Source: Rotaria sordida
Lineage: Eukaryota > Rotifera > Eurotatoria > Philodinida > Philodinidae
Assembly (NCBI GenBank): GCA_905250125.1
Contig: CAJNOL010001419.1
Span: forward strand, 1-64,000
DNA length: 64,000 nt
Direction of reading: 5' to 3'
Under the pieces are notes generated by a model. That model was not told where the DNA came from. It saw only the letters and a program-made list of their open reading frames with translations, and did not search any database. A program made the translations under genes and the position numbers. Of the stretch, positions 1-12,700 are shown piece by piece. Positions within the stretch are counted from its first letter, which is position 1. Every line of letters begins with the position of its first letter.

Positions 1-66
1 CATTATCTATGATGCTACAGATATCATCTGAGATGTTACAGGCATCAAATGAGATGCTACAGATAC
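1..66. repeat. Short tandem repeat, 21-base period
   Basis: Two and a half units of about 21 bases (starting at 11, 32 and 53) read GATGYTACAGRTATC-like with small differences. No ORF function is visible. It lies beyond the last recognised exon of the dynamin-like gene. Confidence 0.6.
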
Positions 67-1017
67 TGTGTACACGGACATGTGCATGGGTCGTGGGTCT
101 TTGGGAGCGCTTCCCCCCGTGAATTTGCGGCATCGATAATTGCATACTTGAATTCAACTTTCAAGTTTGACATGTATGAAACTCTTCATGCAAGCTACTG
201 TATATGAGACTTTTAAATGGATATCGTTTCATGACAAAAAGACATTAAAAATTTAATAGCCCTGACAAGTTCAAGTTCTTTTAGGGTATTCACTGGAATG
301 TTTTGTAGTACCCATAGGCAAAATAATCATTGAAACTGAAGGAGGACATCTAAAGATGTTCTCTCATTAGTGTAATCATTTTTCACTTTTATCATTGAAC
401 ATATCGAACTAGAATTTCAACTTCTTAATAGACTATTCGACGTTGTTTTCATTGCGTCATTGGAGCTCTGCAGAAGCACTTAGTAATATTATAAAGAATT
501 TTTTTTTTTTTCGAAAATATCATAAGAATAACTAGATTAATGTGTCGGACTAAGAACCCAAGTCATTACGTGACATCGACGGTATAATACAGAATCTCTG
601 AGGTATCTGACGCAAGTTATCAGAACATAAAGATAGTCTCGTCCGTGTATGATAAACAATTCTAATATCCAAGAAAGAATGAACAATCCACGAGTGCATT
701 ACTCTATAACTGCAAAAAGTGAGACTTAATATCAGTGTCTTATCCAGCATGAGGTCCGAGAGAGCGGCATCCCTCCGAAGATCAGGTTGGTTCTCTCGAA
801 GTTTACGGTTACTCTACCACGTACTATGTGTCTGTGCTTCCAACAATAGATGTTCGCCCTTTCGGAAGAGAAAATCTGGATAAAACATTGCATGATATGA
901 ATAATTATTCATGAATTTTGTTTTCTTTCATCTCCATTATCAACTCACAGATTGTGAGGGAGAGATCAATCTGACTATATTTTATACCTACATTATTATT
1001 CCTTATTTAATACATAC
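67..1017. other. Intron or intergenic DNA after the last visible GTPase exon
   Basis: A splice donor (GTATGT, minus strand) lies at 1017-1012, so this stretch should be the start of an intron that runs off the left edge. No further exon of the GTPase was recognised here. The motif GCTTCCAACAATAGA near 838 recurs near 9546 in an ADGRA intron, suggesting a shared dispersed repeat. Confidence 0.4.
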
Positions 1018-3390
1018 CAGTAATTTGTTGATGTGTTTGAAGAATGGCATTTGTACCGGGTGTATCAACAATATTTGTTTGTTTTAACCATTCATTTGGT
1101 AAATATATTGATTTAATATGATCAGATTCGATAACATCTTTACGTTTTGTTCCATATTTAAGTATTTGTATAATATCAGTTGTAGGTAAAACACCAGTTG
1201 GACATATTTCTTTTTCACCGAGTAATGTATTTATAAATTGAGATTTACCAGAATTAAATTCACCAACAACAACAAGTAAAAATATTGATTCAATATTTGT
1301 TTGAGCTTCATTAAGAAGTTTCTTATCAGGAGCAGATAAAAGTGTTAAATCAGTTTGAACATTAATTAAAAGATTTTTAATACGTTTAACAAGTTCATGA
1401 TGACTATGATCGAGTAATGGAAGATTGGGATTCTTTAGATAGAAGAGAAAAATATTGATTTTAGTTTAAAATTATAATCAAACAAAAAGAAAAACCTATT
1501 TTCACAAGTTTTTTCTTTCTTTTGTGATGATTTCGATATTTATCATTTAAATAAAAATCGACTCTTTTTTTATTTAATATCATGGAGTTGCTTATGAGCT
1601 GGTAGCTTAATCATTAAAAAGTTCTAGAGGAGGGTGTGGAGCCATGGTGTGCAATGTTCACTCTCGGCAATGTCTTTCTTTTGCACATCATTCAGAAAAT
1701 CACTTTTAAGAAAAAGAGAACTTGTCGATAAAAAACACTCGAGTGGAATCCTGCTGGGATTTATTCAAGGAAATTTTTGGTTAGGAAATGTCTTGTATGA
1801 TACATCATCCGATGTAGTTTCGTACCCTAATTCCGAATATTACCATTGAGTTTCAATAGAAATGCTTTAGAATCTGAAAAAAAGAAAAACATGTCTCAAT
1901 GTATATTTATCACTATTTGAATGAATGAAAGGATGACTCGCATTCTGCCACCTAATGTCCATCTGGATGCACACTGTGATGGATCAGCCCACTGAACACA
2001 TCCGTAGAGGAAACGAAGACCATCTAATAAACTTCTTTTTAATCGAACATAATCGTTAGTACGGTGGCTGAGCCTTCTCTAGTTGTACCACTAGTATGAA
2101 TCCATGATAATCGGGTTTTGTTATATGACTAGCTATTCTTACTAGTGGTCTATACGGATACGACTTTTAGCAATCAGAACCGAATCGATACTTCTCTTTT
2201 TATATCTGAGTCTGAACTGGACCCAGTACTCGACCGGAGCTGATCGCCATCCGACAGATACTTTCACAGTCATAGTACGATTTTCAAATTTTTGTTTTAT
2301 ATGAAAAAGACACTATATAGTTTCTTCTATGAATATTAACAAAAAAAAAAGAGATCATCTCAAATTCCGAAAAATCGCAAGTGATTCAGGATTCACCTGA
2401 TATCTTTCTTCTTCTAAAATCCGATCAATTTTGCCAAGTATATGTTTGCTTGTTGCTGATAACGCTGAAATGAAACACAGTGTTGGTATCAAACGTCATA
2501 ATCGTGGATACATGTATGAACGCTTTTTTTATAACTAATTTTCCTTTTCATGTATTCAGTTACTTCATCATATGATTTATCATCACCATCATCTGTAGAT
2601 GAATTTTCATTAAAAACGAATTCTTTTAGTAAAATTAAATTAGCAATTTGAAAATGTCGAGATCTCATTAATTGTCAGATCGGACCCGATTATGAGATCA
2701 TACCCAGATCCATGCTCCTGGCTGGATTGGGCGCCGAGTAGAGATCTACAGGCCCAATCTTTTATTTTTTGTTGGATTTGATCACACATTTTTGTGGACT
2801 CTCCGGACCCCAGATGAGAAATCCAGCAACAAGATATAATTGTACGTTGAATTTTTTTCTGAGAGTAGCGAATAAATAGCTGAAATCTTGATCCTTCACT
2901 TGTTCATGTACACGAAGAGTGTCAGGTATTGATGGAGAAAATCTCGGGTTTGGAACCAGACCCTAGGTCCAAATTTTTAATTTTTTCCGGTCTGAGCCCC
3001 CAAAAACGTGGATCCGCGGCTCCTTAGTATCCAACCGTGTTGCAAGGCATTAATTCTTACCATAAGCACATGCAAATAACAACAAAAACTGGTTATCACT
3101 GTACATTCATCATATCGACTATTTTTAGAATCGTGACTAACAATGTTAATTTTCTGTTAGATCAAAATGATTTATCATGTCTATTCACTAGGTGAAATCA
3201 ATAATACACTATCATCATTATATTTCTTAATGTTTGATTTTGAAAGCATTGTTATTCTACTTACAACATTCGAATCACTCAAATGAGATGAAAATTTTCG
3301 TTGATATATAATAATTGATCGTAGATTAAAATAATTATTCAAACGATATCGAATAATTTGTTGTCGACATAGAGATAAACATAATGACAT
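1018..3390 (-). CDS. FZL: Dynamin-like GTPase, FZL/bacterial-dynamin type, 5' part only
   Basis: Four minus-strand segments are seen: 3390 to about 3197 (ATG at 3390), about 2660 to 2512, 2464-2397 and 1432-1018. The last three join in phase across GT-AG introns; the link between the first two is unresolved. The first segment is rich in Arg, Ser and hydrophobic residues, like a mitochondrial presequence. The 415-base exon holds the G domain: G1 GEFNSGKS, a G2-like PTTD and G3 DTPG followed by TNAILQTHQQ. These resemble the plant organelle GTPase FZL and bacterial dynamin-like proteins more than animal dynamins, mitofusins or EHDs. Such proteins remodel membranes through GTP hydrolysis. The remaining GTPase and helical regions lie outside the window, or the gene is truncated. 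Family call fairly sure; gene integrity unknown. Confidence 0.65.
1433..2396 (-). other. Intron of the dynamin-like GTPase gene
   Basis: The intron is bounded by the acceptor TCTAAAG at 1433 and the donor GTGAATCC at 2396, on the minus strand. The 964 bases include a GC-richer portion (about 1900-2300) unlike the surrounding AT-rich intron sequence, possibly an old transposon remnant. No reliable ORF. Confidence 0.5.
2665..3195. other. GC-richer inserted-looking sequence between GTPase exons
   Basis: About 500 bases lie between the presumed first and second coding segments of the GTPase. Base composition is visibly richer in G and C (for example 2680-2760 and 2930-3010) than the flanks. A GATCTCATTAA / TTATGAGATC pair near 2660-2700 hints at a small inverted repeat. 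The normal splice acceptor is not clear here, so an insertion may have disturbed this intron. Confidence 0.3.
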
Positions 3391-3753
3391 ACTGGATTTA
3401 ATTGTTTATATTATCCGAAAGAAAACAAAAAACAAAAAAGAAATTATTTAACAAAAAAACAAATTCAATGAATTTTATTGTTTTCTTTTTTTCATTTCAT
3501 TCAATATCATCTATTCAAACGAAGAAAAAGGAATCATATAAAAAGATTATTTTCTTTTTCCAACAACGGTCGGAGATATATGAGATCATTAGATTTTTTT
3601 CTTTTCAAAGAATATCTGACAGATACATAACACTACTGACTAAAAAAAAAGAACAGAATACGAATGAGCCAAACAAAGTCGTGAATAATAATACTAATAA
3701 GAAAAAGAAAAAAAAAAAAAAAAGCGTAAACAAAATGTCTTTTTTATTTTTAT

Positions 3754-6700
3754 TTACACACTACTTTCATGTAGTATGATTTGATTTGTATCAAGAGCAC
3801 CATTAGGAAAATCATTTGAAAAAGTTGATGATGATGATGATGATGATGAAGATGATAATATTTCTGAACGTTCTTTTCTTGATAAAATAGGTGATGTTGT
3901 ACTTGATGATGTTGCTGTTGTTGAATTACATGTTGATGATTTAAGTGAAACACTACCTTCATCATCTTCATCAATATATGCAACATGTGAATGATTACCA
4001 TTAATTGGTTTTTTCCAAATTGATGGTTTTTCTTTTAAAGAATTTTCTTGTTGAATTAAATGAGTATTTTTATTTAAATAAACATATGTCGCATGACGTT
4101 CTTCAGTTGATGGTGATGGCATAATACGATATGAATTTCTTCCTGTATTTAAATCAATTATTGGATTTATATGACCATTTGCTATTATGGTTGAAGAAGA
4201 ATTTATTGTAATTGGACTTGAAAGAATTTTATTTGTACTTGGTGACGAAAGACGTATTATAGGTAATGGACGAATAATTGCCTGAGATGGTGATGCTTGT
4301 GGTCGAGGTGATATTGGTAATGTTGTTGGACGAATAAATGGACGAGATGTAGCAACAGAAGGTAAACGAAACTATATAAAAAAAAATATTTGAAGTATTT
4401 AGAAAGTTCTTCTGTTTTTTAAAAGATTTACTCGTGCATTTTCATTTTGTATTATATGATTTTCTTTTGGACTATTAATTGACCTTTTAGGTAATGAATC
4501 ATATGATGAATGACTTTCTGCTTGTTGACTATCAATAGGTGTTGTTAATCTAAAGAAAAATAAATTAGAAAATATTAATTAACATAAAACAAGATTGACT
4601 CATTGATAGCAATTCGAATATTGTTATCTTTTTAAAAACAATAAAAGAGAGACAACAATGGTAGAGAACTTATTGACAAGAAACCAGACGGCAACATCTT
4701 GAAAAACTGTTTTGAAACGTTGGAAATTTTTAAAAGTCAAATATATATTTTTGTGTCCGGGCGATGGCGGTATTTGGAATCTTCAACAACTATTGTAGAT
4801 AACGACAGCGGTGCGATTGAATCGCTTGAGCGCCAGCGGCTCACATCTATATCTTCGTGCATTAAGGATTTCTCTTTCAAATCTCATGAAAAAGATTTGA
4901 CAACACTTATCGCTACGACTTAATCGGGCCGAATTTTTCAAAACTTCTTTTATTATGAAACACTGGATTCTGTTCATTAAAAACCTCTCCGAACTTTCTA
5001 ACATGTAAAACAGTCTAGCTAACGTAAGCATACTAAAAAGAAATCAAATTTTTTGTCCACAATAAACCCGTACAAGAATATTGGTTTGGAAGATAACAAA
5101 GTATGTTTAGTTTACATTCGCCGATATATACTAATCATATTCTTCATGTTACAAATCTATATCGAAGCTTAAATGACTGTAGCTCGCAAATCGCCCTTTA
5201 AATTACGAGTTTTCACGAAACTCTACAAATACCATCGTAAAACTCATAGTGTATTGAGATCTATGAAGAAATTCGCAATTGAAGATAAATCAAAGAATTC
5301 AAGATGACTATCTCTATTAAATTCATAACTATATCCACTTAAATATAATACTTACTCCTGTTGAATAGTATTTAATGTTGAATGATGTAATGAATCATTT
5401 TGTTGTAAACTTGTTTCACTAGTTGACATACTTGTTTTAAGTATATGTCTATGACGTGCATAATATTTTGATGCAATATTTGTTTGACGTTTTGAACCAT
5501 ATGGTAAACCATTAGACATTGTTGTTATTTCATCATTTTGTGGTATTTGATATTGATATATACTTGATGAATAATGTGAATGTGGTGGTGATGGTGTAGG
5601 TATTTGTTCAGTAAATGATTCATCATTAATTAAATTTTCATTTAATATAATTTTATCTTGATTATTACCATTTGATGATGATGATGGTATTAATGGATGT
5701 GTTGGTAATGATGGAGATTGTTGAGGTGTTTGAGGTGGTGGTGGTGGTTCATTATATGATTGATTTAATAAACGTTTTTTCTTATGTTTTCTAAAACAAA
5801 TATTATATTGACAATGCATTGTTAAATCTGAACGTGTTAAAACATAAAATGCAAGTATATAAACACCCAAAATTAAAACAAAAAATCCATATAAATGATT
5901 ATAAATTGAATGTTCTAAACGTATATTAAATGAATGTAATGGATGTAAATATATAGATAAACTTGTTAGAAATATTAAACTTAATAAAATTAATTGAAAT
6001 AATATTGATAATAATTGTTTTGATGGTTGATGTTGATGATCCATATCAGATGAACATAAACTATCTAAATGTGATTGATGACAATCAATATGTGGTAATA
6101 TTTCATTTTGATTTTTATTATCTGATGGCATTATAATTGGTAAAATTTCATTTGGTTTTGATGATAAAATATTATCATTTATTTCAATATTATTTGTTTC
6201 AGGTTCTATTTCATTTTCATCTGGTAAATTACGTAAACGTATAGCTTCTTTTGTTAAACGTTTTATATTAATACGAGCAGATAATAGAAATATAAGTAAT
6301 AGAAAAATAAATATTATTAATGGAATAAATAATGTTAATAATGATTCAAAATTATTTAAAAAACAGCTAAAATTATAAAAATAAAAATAAATTATGATTT
6401 TAAATTTAAAACATATATGAAGTCTTGGTTCCTGCTGAATTAGAAAAATATTGTTATTTGTCAATACTCGAATTGACGCTGCTTCATGGCAGAGTTGGAA
6501 CTGGTTGAAATTTTTTCAACTAAAACGGATCGATCAATTTAACTGATGAAAAACCTGCTTGTTTATATATCAAGCAAGAAATTACATGTTTTCAGCAAGA
6601 GCTTCTTAGTAAAGTTTGATAAAAGAATTAAGCAAAATTTTTCTGTTAACTGACCCCGGGTTCGAAAATGCTGGACCCGATGGGCTCTGCGTACAATACA

Positions 6701-9700
6701 TGCTAATACTAAGAAGTAAAGGAAAACTGTTTATGTGGTACTTTTCAATATACAACAATATCTGTGTCTTATTTTAGATGGTTTTTTTCAATATATCTAT
6801 CAACAACAAAACGACTGCGAATCATATTTTTGATCTAAAATATAAAGTTTACGGTCAGAAGAAGTTTTCTTGGATATATATGAATAGTACAAATGTAGAC
6901 CTTTATAATACAAATAAAAGTTTAATATGAAGATACCAAAGATGTTCATCGCGGCTGAGAATATACCACTGTCGCGATGGTTTTCAAAAAGTCTTTCGAA
7001 AATCTCTGTCAGTACTGTACTGAACTAGGACTGTTGATACGAATCCATGAAGTTTTGCAGTGTCTTCTAAACAAGAACCTGCCACCATGGACATCTCTGG
7101 AAGATACAAAGTATCGATATACTGTCTCAGTCTTTTTAATAGATGCTTGAATAGCATTTAATAATAGGCCATTGCAAGCTTCATCAATCGCATTCTTTAA
7201 CTTATAATATACCATTGAACTGATCTGGAACATTAGCAAGCAAAAAATTAAAATCAAGAATCCAGAGTCACAATGTGAACTAGAGAATGCAGTTAATGAA
7301 GCTTGCAATAGCCTATCATTAAATGTTATTCAAGCATGTATCAAAAAGATTCAGACAATATATCAATACTTTGTATCATTATATTTAACTTTTATTTGTG
7401 CTATTCATATATATATATAAAGTGGATCGCAAAAGTTTAAAATACTTTTATTTTTGAAGTTTTTCATCGAAGATGAGTAGCTAGGTCAAATCCAAATAGT
7501 GATTTGGATAGCTCTTGAAATTCTCTATCGAATAAAATATCTCTCAAATCTTCAAAAGAAACTTTTCCAGAAAACTATGCCAAGAGGATTTCAAGTTCTA
7601 GAAGATTTTGATAAAAAGATTTTTCAATATAAGCATCGGAAACAGCAGCAAATTCTGAACAAAATCAAGGGTGGCTCAGCTCTCTACGATATTCCCTCAC
7701 AAAGTTGTAAGCATTAGAAAAAACGCCTTAAAATTCGATTAAAACCACATTTTTCGTTCTTTCTAAAAAAATAAAAGTGTCTTAAACTTTTGCGGTCCAC
7801 TTTATATCCAAGAAAACTTTTTTTGATCGTAAAATCTATATTTTAGATGAAAAATACGATTCGCAGGCGCTTTGTCATTGGCTGAGACTTCTTAGCGACG
7901 AAAATTTCATATTAAAACGAATTTTTTTGGTGTTCTTTATGCAATTAGAAAATTGTCTGAGACCTGCTGGCCATGAAGAGTTTCTGACAAGCAGTACAGA
8001 AGTGAGCATGAAATTTTCAAATGGGAAATTTCTAATATAGACAGAATTGGTAACTTTTCATGACTATTGTGAATGTATTCAATATGCTACGAAACCACTC
8101 GTTCAATAGTGGGAAACTTCAGGTCAATATCAGGAGCTACAATGTAGATGCCGACTAGAAATTTATCGATTCAAACTACAAAAATCGACAAAAACAAGCA
8201 AAGATATACTAGCTTCAGTACTCCTAAAAGTAATAAAAAGGTTAGCCAGTTCCAAGTCTGTTTCATGATGAAGTCGAATATTTGCTCCGATTAAAACATA
8301 AATTCTCATGTAACTATAAGTTTTTCAACTACATTAAGGAATATATGTAGGCTTCTAGAAAAAGAGAATCTGATGATACAAACATTATTAAATGAAGAAA
8401 GTCTTTCTCTAGAAACCTACACATATTCCGTTATATAATCAAAAAGTTCGAGTCGCTTATTTTGTTTTCCTATATTTTATTGAAATACTCTAATAAGTCT
8501 TATGAATTCTTATTATTTACATTTTATTTGTAATATATTGATCTCGTGATATAGCAACATTAATTCCACAAATAATAAATGATATTCCATATGCAAGAAA
8601 ATAGAATTGTATAATAGGTTTAGATTTTAATTTCATTATTGGTAATCCATCATCATCATAATCAACAATAGTTACTGATGATTTTCCATTTGGACTTTCA
8701 TTCGTATCATCATTATGACCTTTACCTGTCCATATAACATAAAGTTTTTGCCAAATACAACTAAACAAAAACAAATGTTTATTTTTATACTTTCATTAAA
8801 AACAAAAGAAAGAATAATATACTATGTTAATAATGTTAACCAAAGTATTGTTGTTAAACAAAGATAATGAAGACTAATAGCAATAAATTGACATAAAAAT
8901 AAATATTGACTTTGTCTTATACCAAAAGCAAATAATGGTAATAAAATTGCTAGACTAAACCAATAATTAATTAAACAATGAAAAAAACTTCTTGGCATTA
9001 AAAAAACTCTAAAAACAAAAAAAAAGAATTTTATCCACAAAATTTTTCAAAAAACAAAAAAGCCTCATACTTATGACAGCAAACATAAAAAAGTATACAA
9101 ATAAAAAAACAAGCTGATGCTGTTATTGATGATAAATAAATAGCTAAATCTAAATAATTTATATTTAAAAATAAATTTGGATTTTCATTGAAATTATTTA
9201 GATATGTTATTGATAAAGATGTATTTTTTGTTAAAATACAATCTGTTGATATTAAATCAATATTCTAAAATACAAAGACAAGATTTTTTTTTAAAAACAA
9301 AGGATATTTTTTTTTTCATATACTTGTCGATTAATTTGACAAATAGATGATTTCATTTCCCAAGATGTTTCATCTGAATTCCATATTCCTATCGATGCTA
9401 GATTTGATTGACCATAAAATGTTACTGTTACAGTTGAAACATTAGCCGATGTTACTAAATATAAGAAATAAAGAACAAAAGATTATATCGAATTAAACAC
9501 TTTAAATAGAAAAAGACTTTCATATCCTCCTTACTAAACGAAGCACGGCGCGCTTCCAACAATAGACGATATGATAAAGGTCCAGTCGCCAAAAACTGAG
9601 TCACACTTAAATTCCCTCCCATAATAGAAGCTCCCGTAGGCTTCTAATATGACTTTCGTACAGAAATTTTGAAAAGTATATAATGGAGTCATTGTTTCCA

Positions 9701-12700
9701 TCATCTTCTGAAAACACGATTTACTATATACCATTTGATGCACCTCAAAAAGCTCTACAACATGGGATATTTGGTTTTTTTTATTTCTCAATAGGTCCCC
9801 TTATCCGAAAAGATCCTTTAAACGCTGTGGCCCGAACTTTTTGTATGTCCTAAGTAAAACATTTTTTTGGGAAATTTAGTGGATAATATTTGAGTCCTCT
9901 TTATTTTTGTCATCGACAGAGAAGAATTGGATCTTCTTTTTTGTTCAATTTCACTACTGATAGGCAATATCGATCGAAATACTTTCTTTAAATGAATTTC
10001 ATGATATTAATTCAGATCTTTTGAACTTCTGCTTATAAACTTTTGTCATAATTCATTAAATAATTTGCAAACAACATCCGTCATAAAACATTATTTTCCT
10101 AATCTTTGGTCGATCAATCAAAAAAAAACAAAAGTTTAAAATGTCTAACATTCGTCCTTTTTTCACATAATAGAATTAATATATTTTTGTCACTCATAGT
10201 AAATTCTTCTAATTTAAAATAAAACAAAAACATAAAATCTCATCAGTATTTTACACTAAAGCGAGAATTTGGACTCTTATGAAAGAATTTCTATAAATCG
10301 CTTTTGAATCGAAAGTATGTACATTTTAAATATTCTGAAAAAAATTCAGATTCTTAGCTTATTGCTGCGGAGATACTACACTTTTACGGTAGGTTTTAAA
10401 TGAATGCCGTAATCCTACTTAGAAACATCAGAAAAACTGATTTTCAAATTTCAACTTGAGACAGATCTTAATGAGAATAGTTTAATGTAAAAATTTTAGA
10501 TCTTTAATTTTGCTTCTATCCTGAAATAAGAACATCGAATCTGCCGATGAGCGGTGCAAATTGATCTACACATAGTCTTCATTCAAAAACGATCATCGGA
10601 CGTACAATTCCAATGTCATAAAATAGTTTTTTACTAAGCCGATGGTTTAAGTTTTACTAACAAAGGAACCATCCAAGGTGATACTTAGCGTTTGAAGTGA
10701 AGCTCTACATAATGAGCAGGCCTCAAAATCGGGCCACTTTTTTATGGCCTGGACCCGAAAGAAACTTCATTTATAAAAGGTTTTTCTCTCAATAGACACC
10801 TATTCCATATTTTTCGGCCTTTATAAAAATTAATGACCAGAGGCGGAGGGTAGCGTGAAGAAGGTTCTTCCTATCCCTCCTCAGGGGTAAGCCAAGTCTC
10901 AGAAAAAGTTATGTCAAAAAGGATAAAATTGTCAGACCGAGCGGCTCATTTCGAGAATAACTGGAAGTCTTATCTCAAACCCGAGCTATCACTTTAGATG
11001 ATTTTCTCGTAAACAAATCTATTCGATCCTTTGATTTGAGTTTTAAATACGATATATTCTTACTTGGTTGCATATAAATAACAGGATTATTATTTATTTG
11101 TATATCCGATGTAAATAATGTTGATTTTCGATAAAATATAATTCTAAAAATTGATGATTGATTAGTAGTTATATTTGATTTTAATGGAAATTGTATTGTT
11201 GCTAATCGAGGCTAAAGCAAAAAAAACATTTTTTATCACTTTTCTTTTCTTTTTAAAATAAAATTAAAAACCTCATGACGTTTATATTGTCGATTAAGTA
11301 TTCCACAAATAATTGTTAATAAAGATCGATTTGGTATATAACATATTGTTGGTGGTAATGGTGATTCTAAAGTCATAGCTGTTAATTGTTTACCAACATA
11401 AACCCATGAATAATTAGTTAAATTTAATAAATCTTCAATTATAGATCTTAAACGATTTAAAGCTAATTGATATTCATTAATATGAATAAAATTTAAATTA
11501 ATTTGTAAAATAAAATCTGTTAAACGATAAATTAACATTGAAATTTCTTCAAAATTTTTTTTCATATAAATATATTTATCTTTTTCATCATCAATTACAT
11601 CAATTAAAAAAATAATATCATCAAATTTAAATTCATTAAAATCAATTTTTGATATATATGTTAATAATTTTGTTAATAAATTTGTTGAATTTTTTAATAA
11701 TAAACGATCAAATTCTCTTGATATATTTGTACGAAATGCACATTGTGATAAATCTAAATCAATCCATTGTCGATTAAATGAACATGTATAATATGCTTTA
11801 CTATCATCATAAGAATTAATTAACCATGCCGCTGAACCAAATGGACATTTTAATTGTACAATTTGTCCCGTTAATGTACGTGGCCAATAAAAATGTCCTT
11901 TCGATGTATCCATTTGTAATGATTGACAAAAATGATTTGTTTGAATATTTAAAACATGTAATGATACTGAACGATTTAAATTTAAACTATGACATGTCCA
12001 TAAACCAGAATGATTTAATTTTAAATATGGTATAAATATAGTTGAATTATTTGAATAAAAATTTTCATTAAATGTCCAAAAAATTTTTGTATTTGATGAA
12101 CAATTTAATATAAATGGATCATTTTGATAAACAATTTGTGATTGTTCAGGTGTTATTAAAAGAAAATCTTTTTTCTTTTGATTTAAACAAAAAAAATCAT
12201 TTTCATTTAATTGTTTTGATTTTTGACAATTTATTTTATTTAAAAGTTTTATTGTTTGAAACCATTTTATTAACCATTTTAATGAACATGTACAATTTAA
12301 TGGATTATTTGATATATCAAAATTAATATTTGATATTTCATTATATGTTTTTGGAATTGTTTTTATTAAATTATTTGATATATATAATGATGATAATTGT
12401 GAATATTTTGTAAATAAATTTGATGGTAAATAAAAAATTTTATTATATGATAAATCAAGTATTTGAAGATTATTTAAATTTATTAATGAATTTATTGATG
12501 TTAAAGAATTTGATGAAAGATTTAATATTATTGTTGATTTTGGAAATTGATTATTAAGATTAATTAAATTTTCATCTGTTAATTGACGATTTGTACATGT
12601 TATTATTGTTAAATCTGATGAACAGATACAAAAATTTGATGATGGACATTGTTCAGATAATGAATATTTAATTACATAAAATATTGATACGAAATATAAG

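Larger units (their letters stand above)
6367..8520 (-). other. ADGRA intron 6, filled with palindromic transposons
   Basis: The 2154-base intron between the exon for TM4 and the exon for TM5 is largely explained by foldback element A (about 6800-7880), the nested TA-flanked element inside it and a smaller hairpin (about 8320-8465). The flanking coding phases (2 and 1) still join correctly. Confidence 0.7.

Noticed and set aside
3402-3779. 125-codon plus-strand ORF
   Set aside because: It is Lys/Phe homopolymer-driven AT-rich sequence that overlaps the end of the ADGRA CDS on the other strand.
11826-12326. Plus-strand ORFs opposite the ADGRA first exon
   Set aside because: They are shadows of the well-supported minus-strand LRR/Ig/HRM exon.
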